A program made the translations under genes and the position numbers. A stretch of 64,000 nucleotides of DNA from Acidobacteriota bacterium (GTDB taxonomy: Bacteria > Actinomycetota > Acidimicrobiia > Spongiisociales > UBA5794), in contig JADFQA010000008.1 of NCBI GenBank assembly GCA_022562055.1, positions 24,327-88,326 on the forward strand, written 5' to 3'. This document shows positions 7,824 through 16,881 of the stretch, piece after piece. A model generated the notes under the pieces. The model made no database searches. It was given only the letters and a program-made list of their open reading frames with translations, and was not told the DNA's origin. Position 1 is the first letter of the stretch. Each line of letters starts with the position of its first letter.

Positions 7824-9172
7824 TGAACACCATGGCTTGGACCCTCGACGAAGTCGCAGCTATCACCGGGGGTGAAGTTGTGGGTGACACAACGCAGATC
7901 GTCACATCGGTCGGTACGGATTCTCGTTCGGTGATAGACGGGTCGCTCTTTGTGGCGATTCTTGGCGAACATTTCGATGGGCACGAGTTTGCCGCAATGG
8001 CTATCAAGCAGGGTGCGGTTGGCGCCCTGGTGTCTGCCGCCACCTTCTTCACGAGAGAGGCGGGGGGCGAATTTGTCCCGGCAGTAGTCGTGGAAGACAC
8101 GCTTGACGCGTTGTTGGCGCTTGCAGAGGATCACCGCAACAGGTTCGCCGGAAAGGTAATTGCGATCACCGGGTCCACCGGGAAGACGTCGACCAAAGAC
8201 TTGTTGGCAGCCGTTTTACCTGATGCCCACGCCAGTCCGCGGTCGTTCAACAACGACATCGGAGTGCCAATCACGATTCTGGGAGCGCTCTTGGACGCAC
8301 CGTTCATGGTTGTAGAAGTCGGATCGCGCGGCCGCGGCCACATCGATCACCTCATGTCGGGAGTCCGACCGGATGTTGCTGTGATTACCAATCTCGGTGT
8401 TGTACATCTTGAGACGTTCGGAACTTTGGCGGCACTTGCCGACGCGAAGTGGGAATTAGCTGCCGCAGTCGGGAGCGCCGGCCATGTTGTGATTCCGGTC
8501 GACGAGCCACGCCTTGCGCGTGACACCGACGCACGCGTGTGGACGTTCGGGGAGAACGGCACGGTTGGGTTCGCGGACCTCACTGTCGACGCCTGCGGTC
8601 TGAGTTCGTTTACGCTCGTTTTCGAGGGCGATAGGTATCCGGTGCGCCTCAGGATGGCCGGACAGCATCAGGTGTTGAACGCCACCGCCGCTTTTGCCGC
8701 TGCGGTCGCCGCCGGCGCTGAGCCGCAAGAGGTCGCTGCAGGTCTCGAACTCGCCACTGGATCCCCATGGAGGATGGAAATCCACCGCGGGCGGTTCACT
8801 GTCGTCAATGATACGTACAACGCAAACCCCGACTCCATGCGATCGGCGATCGAGACCGTCACTCGGATGCCGGGGCGTCACATTGCAGTAGTTGGATACA
8901 TGGCCGAGCTAGGTCAGGTGGCGGCGCAAGAGCACTCAAAAATTGGGCAGCTTCTGCGAGAAAGACACTACGAAAGCGTGGTCATTGTGGGAGAAGAGCC
9001 GGGAATGGCCGAGGCGTATGGTCCGTCTGCGGTGCGGGTCGACACCGTCGCGGACGCGGTAGAGGTCACGCTTGGCCTGGTGCGCACCGGCGACGTTGTC
9101 CTTGTCAAGGCATCGCGGTCCGTGGGGCTGGAACACGTTGCTGCTCGTCTAGTAGAGGAGGCGAACGCATGA
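7823..9172 (+). CDS. murF: UDP-MurNAc-tripeptide:D-Ala-D-Ala ligase MurF
   Basis: A 449-residue Mur ligase that adds D-alanyl-D-alanine to complete the pentapeptide. The ATP loop TGSTGKTSTKDLL lies near residue 115. The stretch VVNDTYNANPDSM near 330 is the family signature, and HQVLNATAAFA is the conserved segment between them. The chosen GTG start overlaps the murE stop (TAGTG); an ATG three codons later is an alternative. The stop overlaps the mraY start. Confidence 0.97.
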   Translation: MNTMAWTLDEVAAITGGEVVGDTTQIVTSVGTDSRSVIDGSLFVAILGEHFDGHEFAAMAIKQGAVGALVSAATFFTREAGGEFVPAVVVEDTLDALLALAEDHRNRFAGKVIAITGSTGKTSTKDLLAAVLPDAHASPRSFNNDIGVPITILGALLDAPFMVVEVGSRGRGHIDHLMSGVRPDVAVITNLGVVHLETFGTLAALADAKWELAAAVGSAGHVVIPVDEPRLARDTDARVWTFGENGTVGFADLTVDACGLSSFTLVFEGDRYPVRLRMAGQHQVLNATAAFAAAVAAGAEPQEVAAGLELATGSPWRMEIHRGRFTVVNDTYNANPDSMRSAIETVTRMPGRHIAVVGYMAELGQVAAQEHSKIGQLLRERHYESVVIVGEEPGMAEAYGPSAVRVDTVADAVEVTLGLVRTGDVVLVKASRSVGLEHVAARLVEEANA

Positions 9173-10230
9173 TTTCCCTGGTGATCGGCGGAGCCGTTTC
9201 TTTTGTGATCACGATTCTGGTGACCCCGATCGCGATTCGCGAACTGCGTCGGCGTTCGCTTGGACAATTCATCCAAGAAGAAGTCGAGATGCATTCGCAC
9301 AAAAAGGGCACCCCGACGATGGGTGGGATCGTCATGTGGATAGCGGTGTTTGTCGGATACTTGGTGTCGCACGTGCGTATTTGGCCGCTCACGAGCGGAT
9401 GGAAACCGGCCGTTCTAGACTTTTCGGTGGAGGGGTGGCTCGTGATCATGGCATTCCTCGGAATGGGTTTTATCGGGTTCCTCGACGACTACGCCAAGGT
9501 CGCCCAAAAGCGCAACCTCGGTATGTCAAAACGCTGGAAGTTTCTCGGTCAGGTACTGATCGCTGGAATCTTTGTGATCGGCACCAACGCTGCCGGCGTC
9601 TCAACGACCATCTCGGTGACGCGAACGGTGGGTGTGGATCTGGGTCCCTGGGTGTACGGCCTGTTTGTTCTCTTCCTGCTCACTGCAATGGCCAACGCTG
9701 TGAACTTCACAGACGGCGTCGATGGTCTTGTTGCGGGTTCTGGATCGTTGGTGTTCGGTGCTTACGTCCTCATTGCCTTCTGGCAATTTAGAAACCCCGA
9801 ATTCTACGAGATCTCGGGTGCGTTAGAACTTGGGATCGTTGCGGCCGCGATCGCAGGAGCGTTGGCCGGGTTTTTATGGTGGAACGCCCCGCCGGCGAAG
9901 ATCATGATGGGGGACTCCGGCTCACAGGCGCTCGGAGGGGCCCTCGCGAGCCTGGCGCTACTCACGCAGACCCATTTCCTTGTTGTGGTGATCGGAGGCC
10001 TCTATGTCACTGAGGCCGTGTCTGTTGTCCTCCAGATATTTACCTTCCGTACATGGGGCAAACGAATATTTCGCATGGCTCCGATCCACCACCACTTTGA
10101 ACTCAAGGGTTGGCCGGAGACAGTAGTCATAATTCGATTCTGGATTCTTTCGGGGATGGCAGTTGCCGTTGGTATCGGTCTGTTTTACGCCGAGTTCCTT
10201 TCCTCAAGCGGCCTCGGTCTCGCACCATGA
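9169..10230 (+). CDS. mraY: Phospho-MurNAc-pentapeptide transferase MraY
   Basis: A 353-residue polytopic membrane enzyme that moves phospho-MurNAc-pentapeptide onto undecaprenyl phosphate, making lipid I. About ten hydrophobic segments are visible. Signature loops are present: HSHKKGTPTMGG near residue 43, FLDDYAK near 104 (aspartate pair), NFTDGVDGL near 180, MMGDSGSQALGG near 247 and APIHHHFELKGW near 305 (the His-rich loop). Start overlaps murF and stop overlaps murD, both as ATGA. Confidence 0.97.
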   Translation: MISLVIGGAVSFVITILVTPIAIRELRRRSLGQFIQEEVEMHSHKKGTPTMGGIVMWIAVFVGYLVSHVRIWPLTSGWKPAVLDFSVEGWLVIMAFLGMGFIGFLDDYAKVAQKRNLGMSKRWKFLGQVLIAGIFVIGTNAAGVSTTISVTRTVGVDLGPWVYGLFVLFLLTAMANAVNFTDGVDGLVAGSGSLVFGAYVLIAFWQFRNPEFYEISGALELGIVAAAIAGALAGFLWWNAPPAKIMMGDSGSQALGGALASLALLTQTHFLVVVIGGLYVTEAVSVVLQIFTFRTWGKRIFRMAPIHHHFELKGWPETVVIIRFWILSGMAVAVGIGLFYAEFLSSSGLGLAP

Positions 10231-11513
10231 GAGTGCTCGTGGTGGGCGGTGGCGTCAGCGGAGAAGCCGCCGCCCGGCTCGCCATTGCCGACGGCGACGA
10301 CGTAGTCATCTACGATGACGACCCCGCCGTTGCGACACGCCTTCAGGGTGTCGCCCCCGTTGTGAGCCGTGATAACTACGACTCCGTCGTTGATGGCCTT
10401 TCGCTTGCAATCGTGAGCCCCGGCGTACCACTAACGCTCGACGTAATCGAGTCGGTGCAATCTCGCGGGACACCAACCATCAGCGAGATCGAGTTTGCGT
10501 TGCGACACACGCAACGGCCGTACTGTGCAGTAACCGGCACGAACGGGAAGACCACCGTCGCGGCTGCAGCGGCCGACATGCTACAGGCAAGTGGCGTGTC
10601 TGCCGTGGCTGTTGGCAACATCGGAGTTCCTCTCAGCGCTGCTGTCACCCACAGCGAATCTGCTGTGTTCGTCGTCGAAATGTCGAGTTTCCAGCTCAAC
10701 CTGTCTGACACCTTCCATCCCAAGGCGGGCGCGATAACAAACATTGCAGAGGACCACCTCGATGTACACGGATCGTTCAAGGCGTACGCAGATGCAAAGG
10801 CGAAGATTTTTGCCAACCAACAAGCAGACGACATGTTGACATGGGACGCAGATGATCCTGGTGCGTCCGCCGTGGTCGGCAGGGCGCGAGCCGCCGGTGT
10901 TCCGGTGAGTGGTCGACAACTACCAACGGGCGGAAATGGTGTTGATGGCGACGAGCTTGTCGTCGGAGACATGCGGTTCGAGGCTCCCCCTGTTGGCCAG
11001 GCGTACATCGTGGATCTACTTATTGCGGCGACGCTTGCCGAGTTTATGGGCGCAAACGAGAACGGTATCGCTGCCACGATCGCTGCGTTCGAGCCCGGAG
11101 CACACCGGCGCGAGGTGGTCGCGGTCATCAACGGCGTTGTGTGGGTAGACGACTCCAAGGCCACCAATCCGCACGCCGCACTTGCGTCTATCCGTGCGTA
11201 CGATCGTGTCGTGCTGATCGCCGGCGGCCGCAACAAGGGTCTGGTGCTGAGTCGTCTGCCGAACGAACCAAACGTGAAGCGGACCATCGCGATAGGAGAA
11301 TCGGCCCCGGAGTTGCTCGCCGCGGCCCCAACTGGGACGGCGGTGCAAGCCACCTCGCTTTCTCAAGCGGTGTCGATTGCCAGCGACTTTGCGCGTTCGG
11401 GCGATACAGTGCTGCTCGCTCCCGGGTGCGCCAGCTTTGACATGTTCACCTCCTACATCGAACGAGGAGATATTTTCCGGGATCTGGTCACTGCTCTAAG
11501 ACAAGGGACCTAA
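10227..11513 (+). CDS. murD: UDP-MurNAc-L-alanine:D-glutamate ligase MurD
   Basis: A 428-residue Mur ligase that adds D-glutamate to UDP-MurNAc-L-Ala. It begins MRVLVVGGGVSGEAAARLA, a Rossmann-like UDP-binding start, and has AVTGTNGKTTVAAA near residue 105 and WVDDSKATNPHAAL near 305 as the family signature. The frame is open further upstream inside mraY, but the ATG that overlaps the mraY stop fits the protein family and the spacing of the whole cluster. TAA is followed 2 nt later by ftsW. Confidence 0.96.
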   Translation: MRVLVVGGGVSGEAAARLAIADGDDVVIYDDDPAVATRLQGVAPVVSRDNYDSVVDGLSLAIVSPGVPLTLDVIESVQSRGTPTISEIEFALRHTQRPYCAVTGTNGKTTVAAAAADMLQASGVSAVAVGNIGVPLSAAVTHSESAVFVVEMSSFQLNLSDTFHPKAGAITNIAEDHLDVHGSFKAYADAKAKIFANQQADDMLTWDADDPGASAVVGRARAAGVPVSGRQLPTGGNGVDGDELVVGDMRFEAPPVGQAYIVDLLIAATLAEFMGANENGIAATIAAFEPGAHRREVVAVINGVVWVDDSKATNPHAALASIRAYDRVVLIAGGRNKGLVLSRLPNEPNVKRTIAIGESAPELLAAAPTGTAVQATSLSQAVSIASDFARSGDTVLLAPGCASFDMFTSYIERGDIFRDLVTALRQGT

Positions 11514-11515
11514 CA

Positions 11516-12685
11516 ATGGCGTCGAGAACAACCACAAAAGCAATGACGGGTTCAGTACCCAGGAGGCACGCGCGTGCGGGCGCTGCCGTTTCTTCAGCGC
11601 AGAGAAGAGCGGTGCTTGTCCTTGTCCCCGTTGCATTGTTGCTTGTTATTGGGGCTGGTGCGTTGATGTCGGCGTCGTCCGTGATTGCCTTGCGCGAGAA
11701 GGGAGACAGTTTTTTCTTCTTCAACCGGCATTTGATCTTCATCGGTGTTGGAGTGTTCGTGATGTTTGTCACCGCACGCATCCCGTATCGATGGTACGAG
11801 AGGTGGGCGCTGCCTCTGTATTTGCTTAGCCTCGGGTTGTTGGTCGTCACGTTGGTCGTCGGAAGGTCCTTTCAGGGGGCGACCCGTTGGGTGTCCGTCG
11901 GTTCTGTCAGCTTGCAGCTTTCAGAGTTTTCCAAGTTTGCATCTGTGGTCCTGCTTGCGGCCGTGTTCTCGCGCCCACACAACCGTTTCGAATCCTTTCG
12001 ACGCGTTGCCACGCCGGTGGTGTTTGTCTTTGTTTCGACCGGATTCTTGCTCTTGCAGCAGCCCGACTTCGGGACGTTCCTCATCATCACAGGGGCCGGG
12101 TTTGCGGTACTGCTTGCGTCGAACGCCCGGTTTCGCTGGGTGTCCCTACTAGTTGCTTCGGGAGCTGGCGCCGGGGCGTTCCTTGCTCAGTCTGCTTCGT
12201 ACCGGCTCGACCGAATTCTCTCGTTCCGCGACCCCCTGGCTGACCCGCTTGGGGATGGTTTGCAAGCGGTGCAGAGTCTGGTCGCGCTCGGAACGGGTGG
12301 ATTGTTTGGCGTCGGGCTTGGCGCCAGCAGAGCACGCTGGCGCTTTCTACCAAACGCGCACAACGACTTCATCTTCGCCATCATTGGAGAAGAGATGGGA
12401 CTCATCGGGTCCTTGGCGGTGGTGACGTTGTTTCTCGTGTTTTCGCTGGTCGGGATACGCCTCGCGATGCGAACCGAAGACATGTTCGGCCGACTGCTGG
12501 CGGTGGGCCTCGTCGCTTGGATCTCCCTTCAGGCCTTGGTGAATATCGGCGGTGTCGCCGCAGTCTTGCCAATCTCGGGCGTGCCTTTGCCCTTTGTTTC
12601 AGCCGGTGGTTCAGCGATGGTTGCCAACCTCGCCGTTGTTGGTGTGCTTGTCAGCATCACACGTGCACAAAGGACCGCTTCGTGA
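11516..12685 (+). CDS. ftsW: Septal peptidoglycan glycosyltransferase FtsW (SEDS family)
   Basis: A 389-residue SEDS protein with about ten transmembrane segments that polymerises lipid II at the septum together with FtsI. Family motifs are clear: GATRWVSVGSVSLQLSEFSK near residue 120, QQPDFGTFLII, NAHNDFIFAIIGEE near 280, and the C-terminal ISGVPLPFVSAGGSAM. The cytoplasmic N-terminus (about 30 residues) is basic and extended, as in many actinobacteria. A weak AGGGA lies 8 nt before the ATG. The stop overlaps the murG GTG. Confidence 0.95.
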   Translation: MASRTTTKAMTGSVPRRHARAGAAVSSAQRRAVLVLVPVALLLVIGAGALMSASSVIALREKGDSFFFFNRHLIFIGVGVFVMFVTARIPYRWYERWALPLYLLSLGLLVVTLVVGRSFQGATRWVSVGSVSLQLSEFSKFASVVLLAAVFSRPHNRFESFRRVATPVVFVFVSTGFLLLQQPDFGTFLIITGAGFAVLLASNARFRWVSLLVASGAGAGAFLAQSASYRLDRILSFRDPLADPLGDGLQAVQSLVALGTGGLFGVGLGASRARWRFLPNAHNDFIFAIIGEEMGLIGSLAVVTLFLVFSLVGIRLAMRTEDMFGRLLAVGLVAWISLQALVNIGGVAAVLPISGVPLPFVSAGGSAMVANLAVVGVLVSITRAQRTAS

Positions 12686-13764
12686 CATTTGCGCTGGCGG
12701 CTGCGGGAACTGGCGGACATGTGTTTCCCGCGCTCGCCGTCGGTGAAGCACTCATCGAGAGAGGCGTTGCCAGGGAGGATATATTGTTTTTCGGTGGTGA
12801 CCGCATGGAGAAGACGACCGTGCCATCGGCAGGGTTTCGGTTTGTCGAGCTCGAAATCCGTGGGTTTAGGCGGTCGTTGTCGCTGGCTAACTTCAAGGTG
12901 GTTGGTCTCGTTGCTAAGGCCAGAGCGAAAGCCATCTCGACCATTCGCCAGAACGACATCAAAGCGATTACGACATTTGGAGGGTACGTCGCGGGTCCGG
13001 TCGCAATGGCAGCAAAAGCAACAAAGATTCCCCTTCTATTACATGAACAGAACGCAATTGCCGGTCTTGCCAACCGCATCATCGTTCGCTGGGCTAGCGA
13101 CGTATTCGTGGCGTTCGAGCAAGCGCAGAAAAAGTTGGGGGGAACAGTGGTCGGTAACCCACTGCGTGCTGAAATGGCGGCGTTTGACCGCGATACCCTC
13201 CGCGTCCAAGCACGGGAGAGGTACGGGTTGGCGGACAGTGCCACCGTACTCGGAGTGCTCGGTGGGAGTCTTGGGGCGCGGATATTGAATGAGGCTACGT
13301 ACCAAATGGCAATGGCGCACGAAAGTGAAAAGTTTGCAATCGTGCATCTTTGCGGCAAGGAGCATGTTGACGCCGTAAACGAACGGGCGTCAAGATCAAA
13401 TCTACAATGGGTAGTGCTCGACTTTGAGGAGCAGATGCAGTTTTTCTATGCGGCATGCGATGTTGTTCTCTCTCGAGCGGGAGCTCTGACAGTGAGCGAA
13501 CTCGCAGTCTCCCGGACACCGGCTGTCGTCGTTCCACTCGCGATCGGCGCGGGTGGCCATCAGGCTGCCAACGCTGAAAGTCTTGCTGCGGCCGGAGCGA
13601 TAGTTGTTTTGACCGAGGATTTGGTCGATCAGGTCCCTGCCGCACTCGAACAGATCCTTGTCGATGGCCGCAGGCGTGCCGAGATGGCAAGATCGTACCT
13701 TGGGTATGCCCACCCGAACGCCGCCTTCGTCATCGCAGATGCAATGATCGAGGCAGCAGCGTGA
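12682..13764 (+). CDS. murG: UDP-GlcNAc:lipid I N-acetylglucosaminyltransferase MurG
   Basis: A 360-residue GT28 glycosyltransferase on the inner face of the membrane that converts lipid I to lipid II. It has the N-terminal glycine loop GTGGHVFPALA, TTFGGYVAGPVAMAAK near residue 95, LLHEQNAIAGLANR near 115, LGGSLGARILNE near 193 and SRAGALTVSELA near 265. The GTG overlapping the ftsW stop was chosen because the glycine loop follows at once; upstream codons in this frame lie inside ftsW. The stop overlaps the murC start. Confidence 0.96.
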   Translation: MTFALAAAGTGGHVFPALAVGEALIERGVAREDILFFGGDRMEKTTVPSAGFRFVELEIRGFRRSLSLANFKVVGLVAKARAKAISTIRQNDIKAITTFGGYVAGPVAMAAKATKIPLLLHEQNAIAGLANRIIVRWASDVFVAFEQAQKKLGGTVVGNPLRAEMAAFDRDTLRVQARERYGLADSATVLGVLGGSLGARILNEATYQMAMAHESEKFAIVHLCGKEHVDAVNERASRSNLQWVVLDFEEQMQFFYAACDVVLSRAGALTVSELAVSRTPAVVVPLAIGAGGHQAANAESLAAAGAIVVLTEDLVDQVPAALEQILVDGRRRAEMARSYLGYAHPNAAFVIADAMIEAAA

Positions 13765-15140
13765 ACCAGCACGGATTCCTAGGCGAAGATCGAGTTTCGT
13801 CCGTCCACCTGATCGGTGTTGGTGGTGCCGGCATGAGCGGCCTCGCCACGTTATTGCATCAGGACGGTTATCGCGTGACCGGATCTGACCTCAAGCCGGG
13901 TCGCATGCTGACGCGGTTGAACGACCTCGGTGTCAAGACGTGGACCGGTAGCGATCCACAGCGGGCCGTGGCCGCCGACATAGTGGTGAAATCGTCGGCA
14001 GTGCCGAATACTGATCGTGAGGTTCGAGCCTTTGCTGATGCTGGTGGAAGAGTCTGGGGTCGCCCCGAACTCCTTGAGCAGATGACTGCGGCCCTTCCAG
14101 CCATCGGGTGTGCGGGGACGCACGGCAAGACAACTTCAACTGCTCTTATGATCCACGCGTTGAGGTCTTGTGGGCACGACCCGTCGTTTATGGTCGGCGG
14201 AGAACTAGTCGACATGCGCACCAACGCACATCTCGGTGCTGACCCGACATTCCTGCTCGAAGCAGACGAGGCATTCGGCACCTTTCGCAGCCTGCACCTC
14301 AAGGGTCTGCTCGTTACCAACATCGAAGCCGACCACCTCGACTATTACGGACATGTTGCGGCGCTTGAAGAAGCGTTTGCACTCGTCGCCAACCGCTGCG
14401 ATGGTCCCGTCGTCGGCTGCATAGATGACTTAGGAGTCGGACGCCTGATGAAACGGGCGGCGATTATTTCGTACGGGACCGACGAGTCGGCGAAGTATCG
14501 CGTTGCCGATCTCATTCACGGCAACTGGGAGGTCAGCTTCAACCTTGTAACGGAGGACCTTTCTGTTGCGGTGCGAGTTCCTAAGCCGGGTGTCCACACG
14601 GCACGCAACGCCGCGGGGGTGCTTGCGCTGCTGAGTGAGCTCGGGTACGACTTGGCGGCAGCGGCAGCAGCCCTAGCGACCTTCCCCGGAGTGCGCAGAC
14701 GTTTCGAGATACGTGCGACCGTTGCCGGAGTCACCGTTGTCGATGACTACGCACATCATCCAACAGAGGTCGGCGCTACGGTGGCTGCTGCTCGGCTGGG
14801 ATCGTGGGCAAAAGTGTGGGTCGTCTTCCAGCCGCATCGCTATTCCAGAACAGCAGAGCTTGGCCATCTGTTCGGGCCACCACTCGCCGGTGCTGACGAG
14901 GTGATTGTGACCGACGTGTTTGCGGCCTCTGAGGCCCCAATCCCAGGTGTGTCCGGTCGGCTTGTATGCCAATCCGTCGAGGCGGCTGGAGGTGTTGCAC
15001 GATTCGTCGAACGTGTGTCTGACGCTGTTGGCGTGCTTGCAGAGCTAGTCGGGGATGGTGATCTGGTCCTGTTGCTCGGCGCTGGTGACATCAGCTCGGC
15101 TGCAGAGGATCTGGCGCAGAGACTGGAACGTCGATCATGA
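13761..15140 (+). CDS. murC: UDP-N-acetylmuramate:L-alanine ligase MurC
   Basis: A 459-residue Mur ligase adding L-alanine, the first residue of the stem peptide. It begins with the Rossmann loop HLIGVGGAGMSGLATLL, has the ATP loop GCAGTHGKTTSTALM near residue 113 (GTHGKT is the MurC form), and DDYAHHPTEV near 330, the MurC/Mpl signature. There is no C-terminal Ddl fusion. The GTG start overlaps murG (GTGA) and the stop overlaps murB (ATGA). Confidence 0.97.
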   Translation: MNQHGFLGEDRVSSVHLIGVGGAGMSGLATLLHQDGYRVTGSDLKPGRMLTRLNDLGVKTWTGSDPQRAVAADIVVKSSAVPNTDREVRAFADAGGRVWGRPELLEQMTAALPAIGCAGTHGKTTSTALMIHALRSCGHDPSFMVGGELVDMRTNAHLGADPTFLLEADEAFGTFRSLHLKGLLVTNIEADHLDYYGHVAALEEAFALVANRCDGPVVGCIDDLGVGRLMKRAAIISYGTDESAKYRVADLIHGNWEVSFNLVTEDLSVAVRVPKPGVHTARNAAGVLALLSELGYDLAAAAAALATFPGVRRRFEIRATVAGVTVVDDYAHHPTEVGATVAAARLGSWAKVWVVFQPHRYSRTAELGHLFGPPLAGADEVIVTDVFAASEAPIPGVSGRLVCQSVEAAGGVARFVERVSDAVGVLAELVGDGDLVLLLGAGDISSAAEDLAQRLERRS

Positions 15141-16042
15141 CCGCGCTTGGTGACCTTGTATCTACCGGAGTTGTCCGTCAGCGCGTCCCGCTTGGTCCGA
15201 TGACAACGTACAAGGTTGGCGGGAACGCTGAGTATCTCGCGACTGTGGAGTCCGAGCTGGTCCTCGAAGAGGTGGTCGCCGCGGCGGAGGCCGAGGCGCT
15301 CGACCTGTTGGTCATTGGCCGTGGATCGAACATGTTGGTTTCGTCTGGTGGCTTCAATGGTCTTGCGGTACACCTGGTTGGAGACTTCCTGGACTTTTCG
15401 ATCGGTGAGGGTGTCGTCATCGCGGGCGCCGGAGTATCACTGCCGGTTCTCGCTCGGGCTGCAACAAAGGCTGGGCAGCGGGGCCTGGAGTTTTTTGTCG
15501 GGGTGCCGGGCAGCGTCGGGGGTGCGGTCCGTATGAACGCTGGCTGTTACGGCGCCGAGACCAGCGAGGTCCTGGTTCGCGCACGTGTCTTGTGCAGCGA
15601 ATCAGGTGTCATCAGAGAGCAGTCGCCGGCAGATCTTGAGTTGGCATATCGGTATTCGAACCTCGTGTTTGGGGACGTTGTGTTGTCGGCCGAGTTCTTG
15701 ACAAGTAGCGGTCCGGTGGCCGACGGCGAAGAGCTGATGCGCGAGGTGACCAAGCGGCGTCGCGACGGTCAGCCCGGAGGTACATACAATGCTGGTTCGG
15801 TCTTTAAGAACCCAGAGGGCGACCGAGCGGGCCGCCTGATTGACTCTCTCGAGATGAAAGGTCTGCGTGTGGGAGGTGCATCGGTGTCGCACAGACATGC
15901 CAACTTTATCGAAGCTGGGCAGGGCGCAACTCCCGAGGACATCCATGAATTGATTGTCAAGGTTCGTACCCGAGTACTTGCCGAAACCTCGATTGATCTC
16001 GTACCCGAAGTCATCCTTGTTGGATTTGGAGACGAGTTATGA
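15137..16042 (+). CDS. murB: UDP-N-acetylenolpyruvoylglucosamine reductase MurB
   Basis: A 301-residue FAD enzyme that reduces enolpyruvyl-UDP-GlcNAc to UDP-MurNAc with NADPH. FAD-binding motifs GRGSNMLVS and GVPGSVGGAVRMNAGCYG are present. YNAGSVFKNP supplies the catalytic serine, and GASVSHRHANFI follows. The spacing resembles type II MurB, which lacks the large Tyr loop. It is placed between murC and ftsQ as in many Gram-positives. Start and stop overlap both neighbours. Confidence 0.96.
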   Translation: MTALGDLVSTGVVRQRVPLGPMTTYKVGGNAEYLATVESELVLEEVVAAAEAEALDLLVIGRGSNMLVSSGGFNGLAVHLVGDFLDFSIGEGVVIAGAGVSLPVLARAATKAGQRGLEFFVGVPGSVGGAVRMNAGCYGAETSEVLVRARVLCSESGVIREQSPADLELAYRYSNLVFGDVVLSAEFLTSSGPVADGEELMREVTKRRRDGQPGGTYNAGSVFKNPEGDRAGRLIDSLEMKGLRVGGASVSHRHANFIEAGQGATPEDIHELIVKVRTRVLAETSIDLVPEVILVGFGDEL

Positions 16043-16833
16043 CGGCGACATCCATGGATCCGCGAATCGAAGAACGTAGGCGCGGCGTTTCAGAGGACAA
16101 TGCCCGTCGTCGTCTGAGGTTGATGCTAATTGTGTCGGTGTTCATCAGCGCTGCGGCGCTTGGTGCGTGGGTTCTACAGAGCCCGATCCTCTCGGTCCGT
16201 GAAGTCGTAGTGCGCGGCGCCGAGAATTCGACTGCGCTCGAACGGCTCGGCTCGCTTAGCGTCGTGGCCGGGGTCCCCACCATTTCTGTCAAGTCCGCCC
16301 AGGTCGTGGCGGGGCTGGCACGCGACCCTTGGATCCAGGACAGCCGGGTGGTCGTGCAATGGCCGGGGCATGTCGAGATTGACATTTTTGAGTATGTAGC
16401 CGCTGCGTCGGTTGCCATCGACGGTGGATGGATCCTGGTTAGCAATAGCGGTCAGATATTGGCCCGGACCGAAACCCCGGCGTCGGATCTTGCCATAGTG
16501 GAGGTCGGCATCGCTAGCGGCGTGCCCGGTGCGATGTTGAAAGCTGACGAGGCGCTTGCCGCAGTGACGTTTGTGGACAGCATCGGAAGTTTCGGTTTAG
16601 AACCGACCACGGTTTGGATGGTGGACGACGAACTCTTTGCGATTGTCGGTGGCTACTCGGTGCGTATTGGACCGATCGTCGATATCGAGGCAAAGGCGGC
16701 CGCGGTCTTGGCGGTGTTACAGAGCGGCATAGAGCCAGGTTCGTCGATCGATGTGGTGTCGCCGACGCGTCCGGCGGTCGCGATCCCTCAACCAGTGGTT
16801 GAAGCACAAACGGAAGTTACTTCCGAAAGTTGA
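16039..16833 (+). CDS. ftsQ: Cell-division protein FtsQ/DivIB
   Basis: A 264-residue bitopic protein. It has a basic cytoplasmic tail rich in arginine, one transmembrane segment (about 31-52), then a POTRA domain starting at LSVREVVVRGAENSTALERL and a strand-rich beta domain. It bridges early and late divisome proteins through FtsL/FtsB. The C-terminal 20 residues are Pro/Val/Thr-rich and probably disordered. ATG overlaps the murB stop. It ends 48 bp before the ftsZ start, leaving room for a separate ftsZ promoter. Confidence 0.9.
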   Translation: MTATSMDPRIEERRRGVSEDNARRRLRLMLIVSVFISAAALGAWVLQSPILSVREVVVRGAENSTALERLGSLSVVAGVPTISVKSAQVVAGLARDPWIQDSRVVVQWPGHVEIDIFEYVAAASVAIDGGWILVSNSGQILARTETPASDLAIVEVGIASGVPGAMLKADEALAAVTFVDSIGSFGLEPTTVWMVDDELFAIVGGYSVRIGPIVDIEAKAAAVLAVLQSGIEPGSSIDVVSPTRPAVAIPQPVVEAQTEVTSES

Positions 16834-16842
16834 AAGCGGGGC

Positions 16843-16869
16843 TAACCTAAGCGTTGAGTCCCAGTGGAG
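16843..16869 (+). promoter_or_regulatory. Candidate ftsZ promoter -10 and ribosome-binding site
   Basis: TAACCT at 16843-16848 fits the TANNNT -10 pattern, placing a start of transcription near 16855. GGAG at 16866-16869 lies 12 nt before the ATG at 16882, a long spacing, so the ftsZ start could also be the GTG at 16864. This is the only sizeable gap between rsmH-ftsL and yggT apart from ftsL-ftsI. Confidence 0.4.
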
Positions 16870-16881
16870 TTGTTGTTGAAC

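Noticed and set aside
10376..11353. Minus-strand open frame of 325 codons opposite murD
   Set aside because: Antisense shadow of a gene with clear Mur ligase motifs; Ala/Ser/Thr-rich product without domains.
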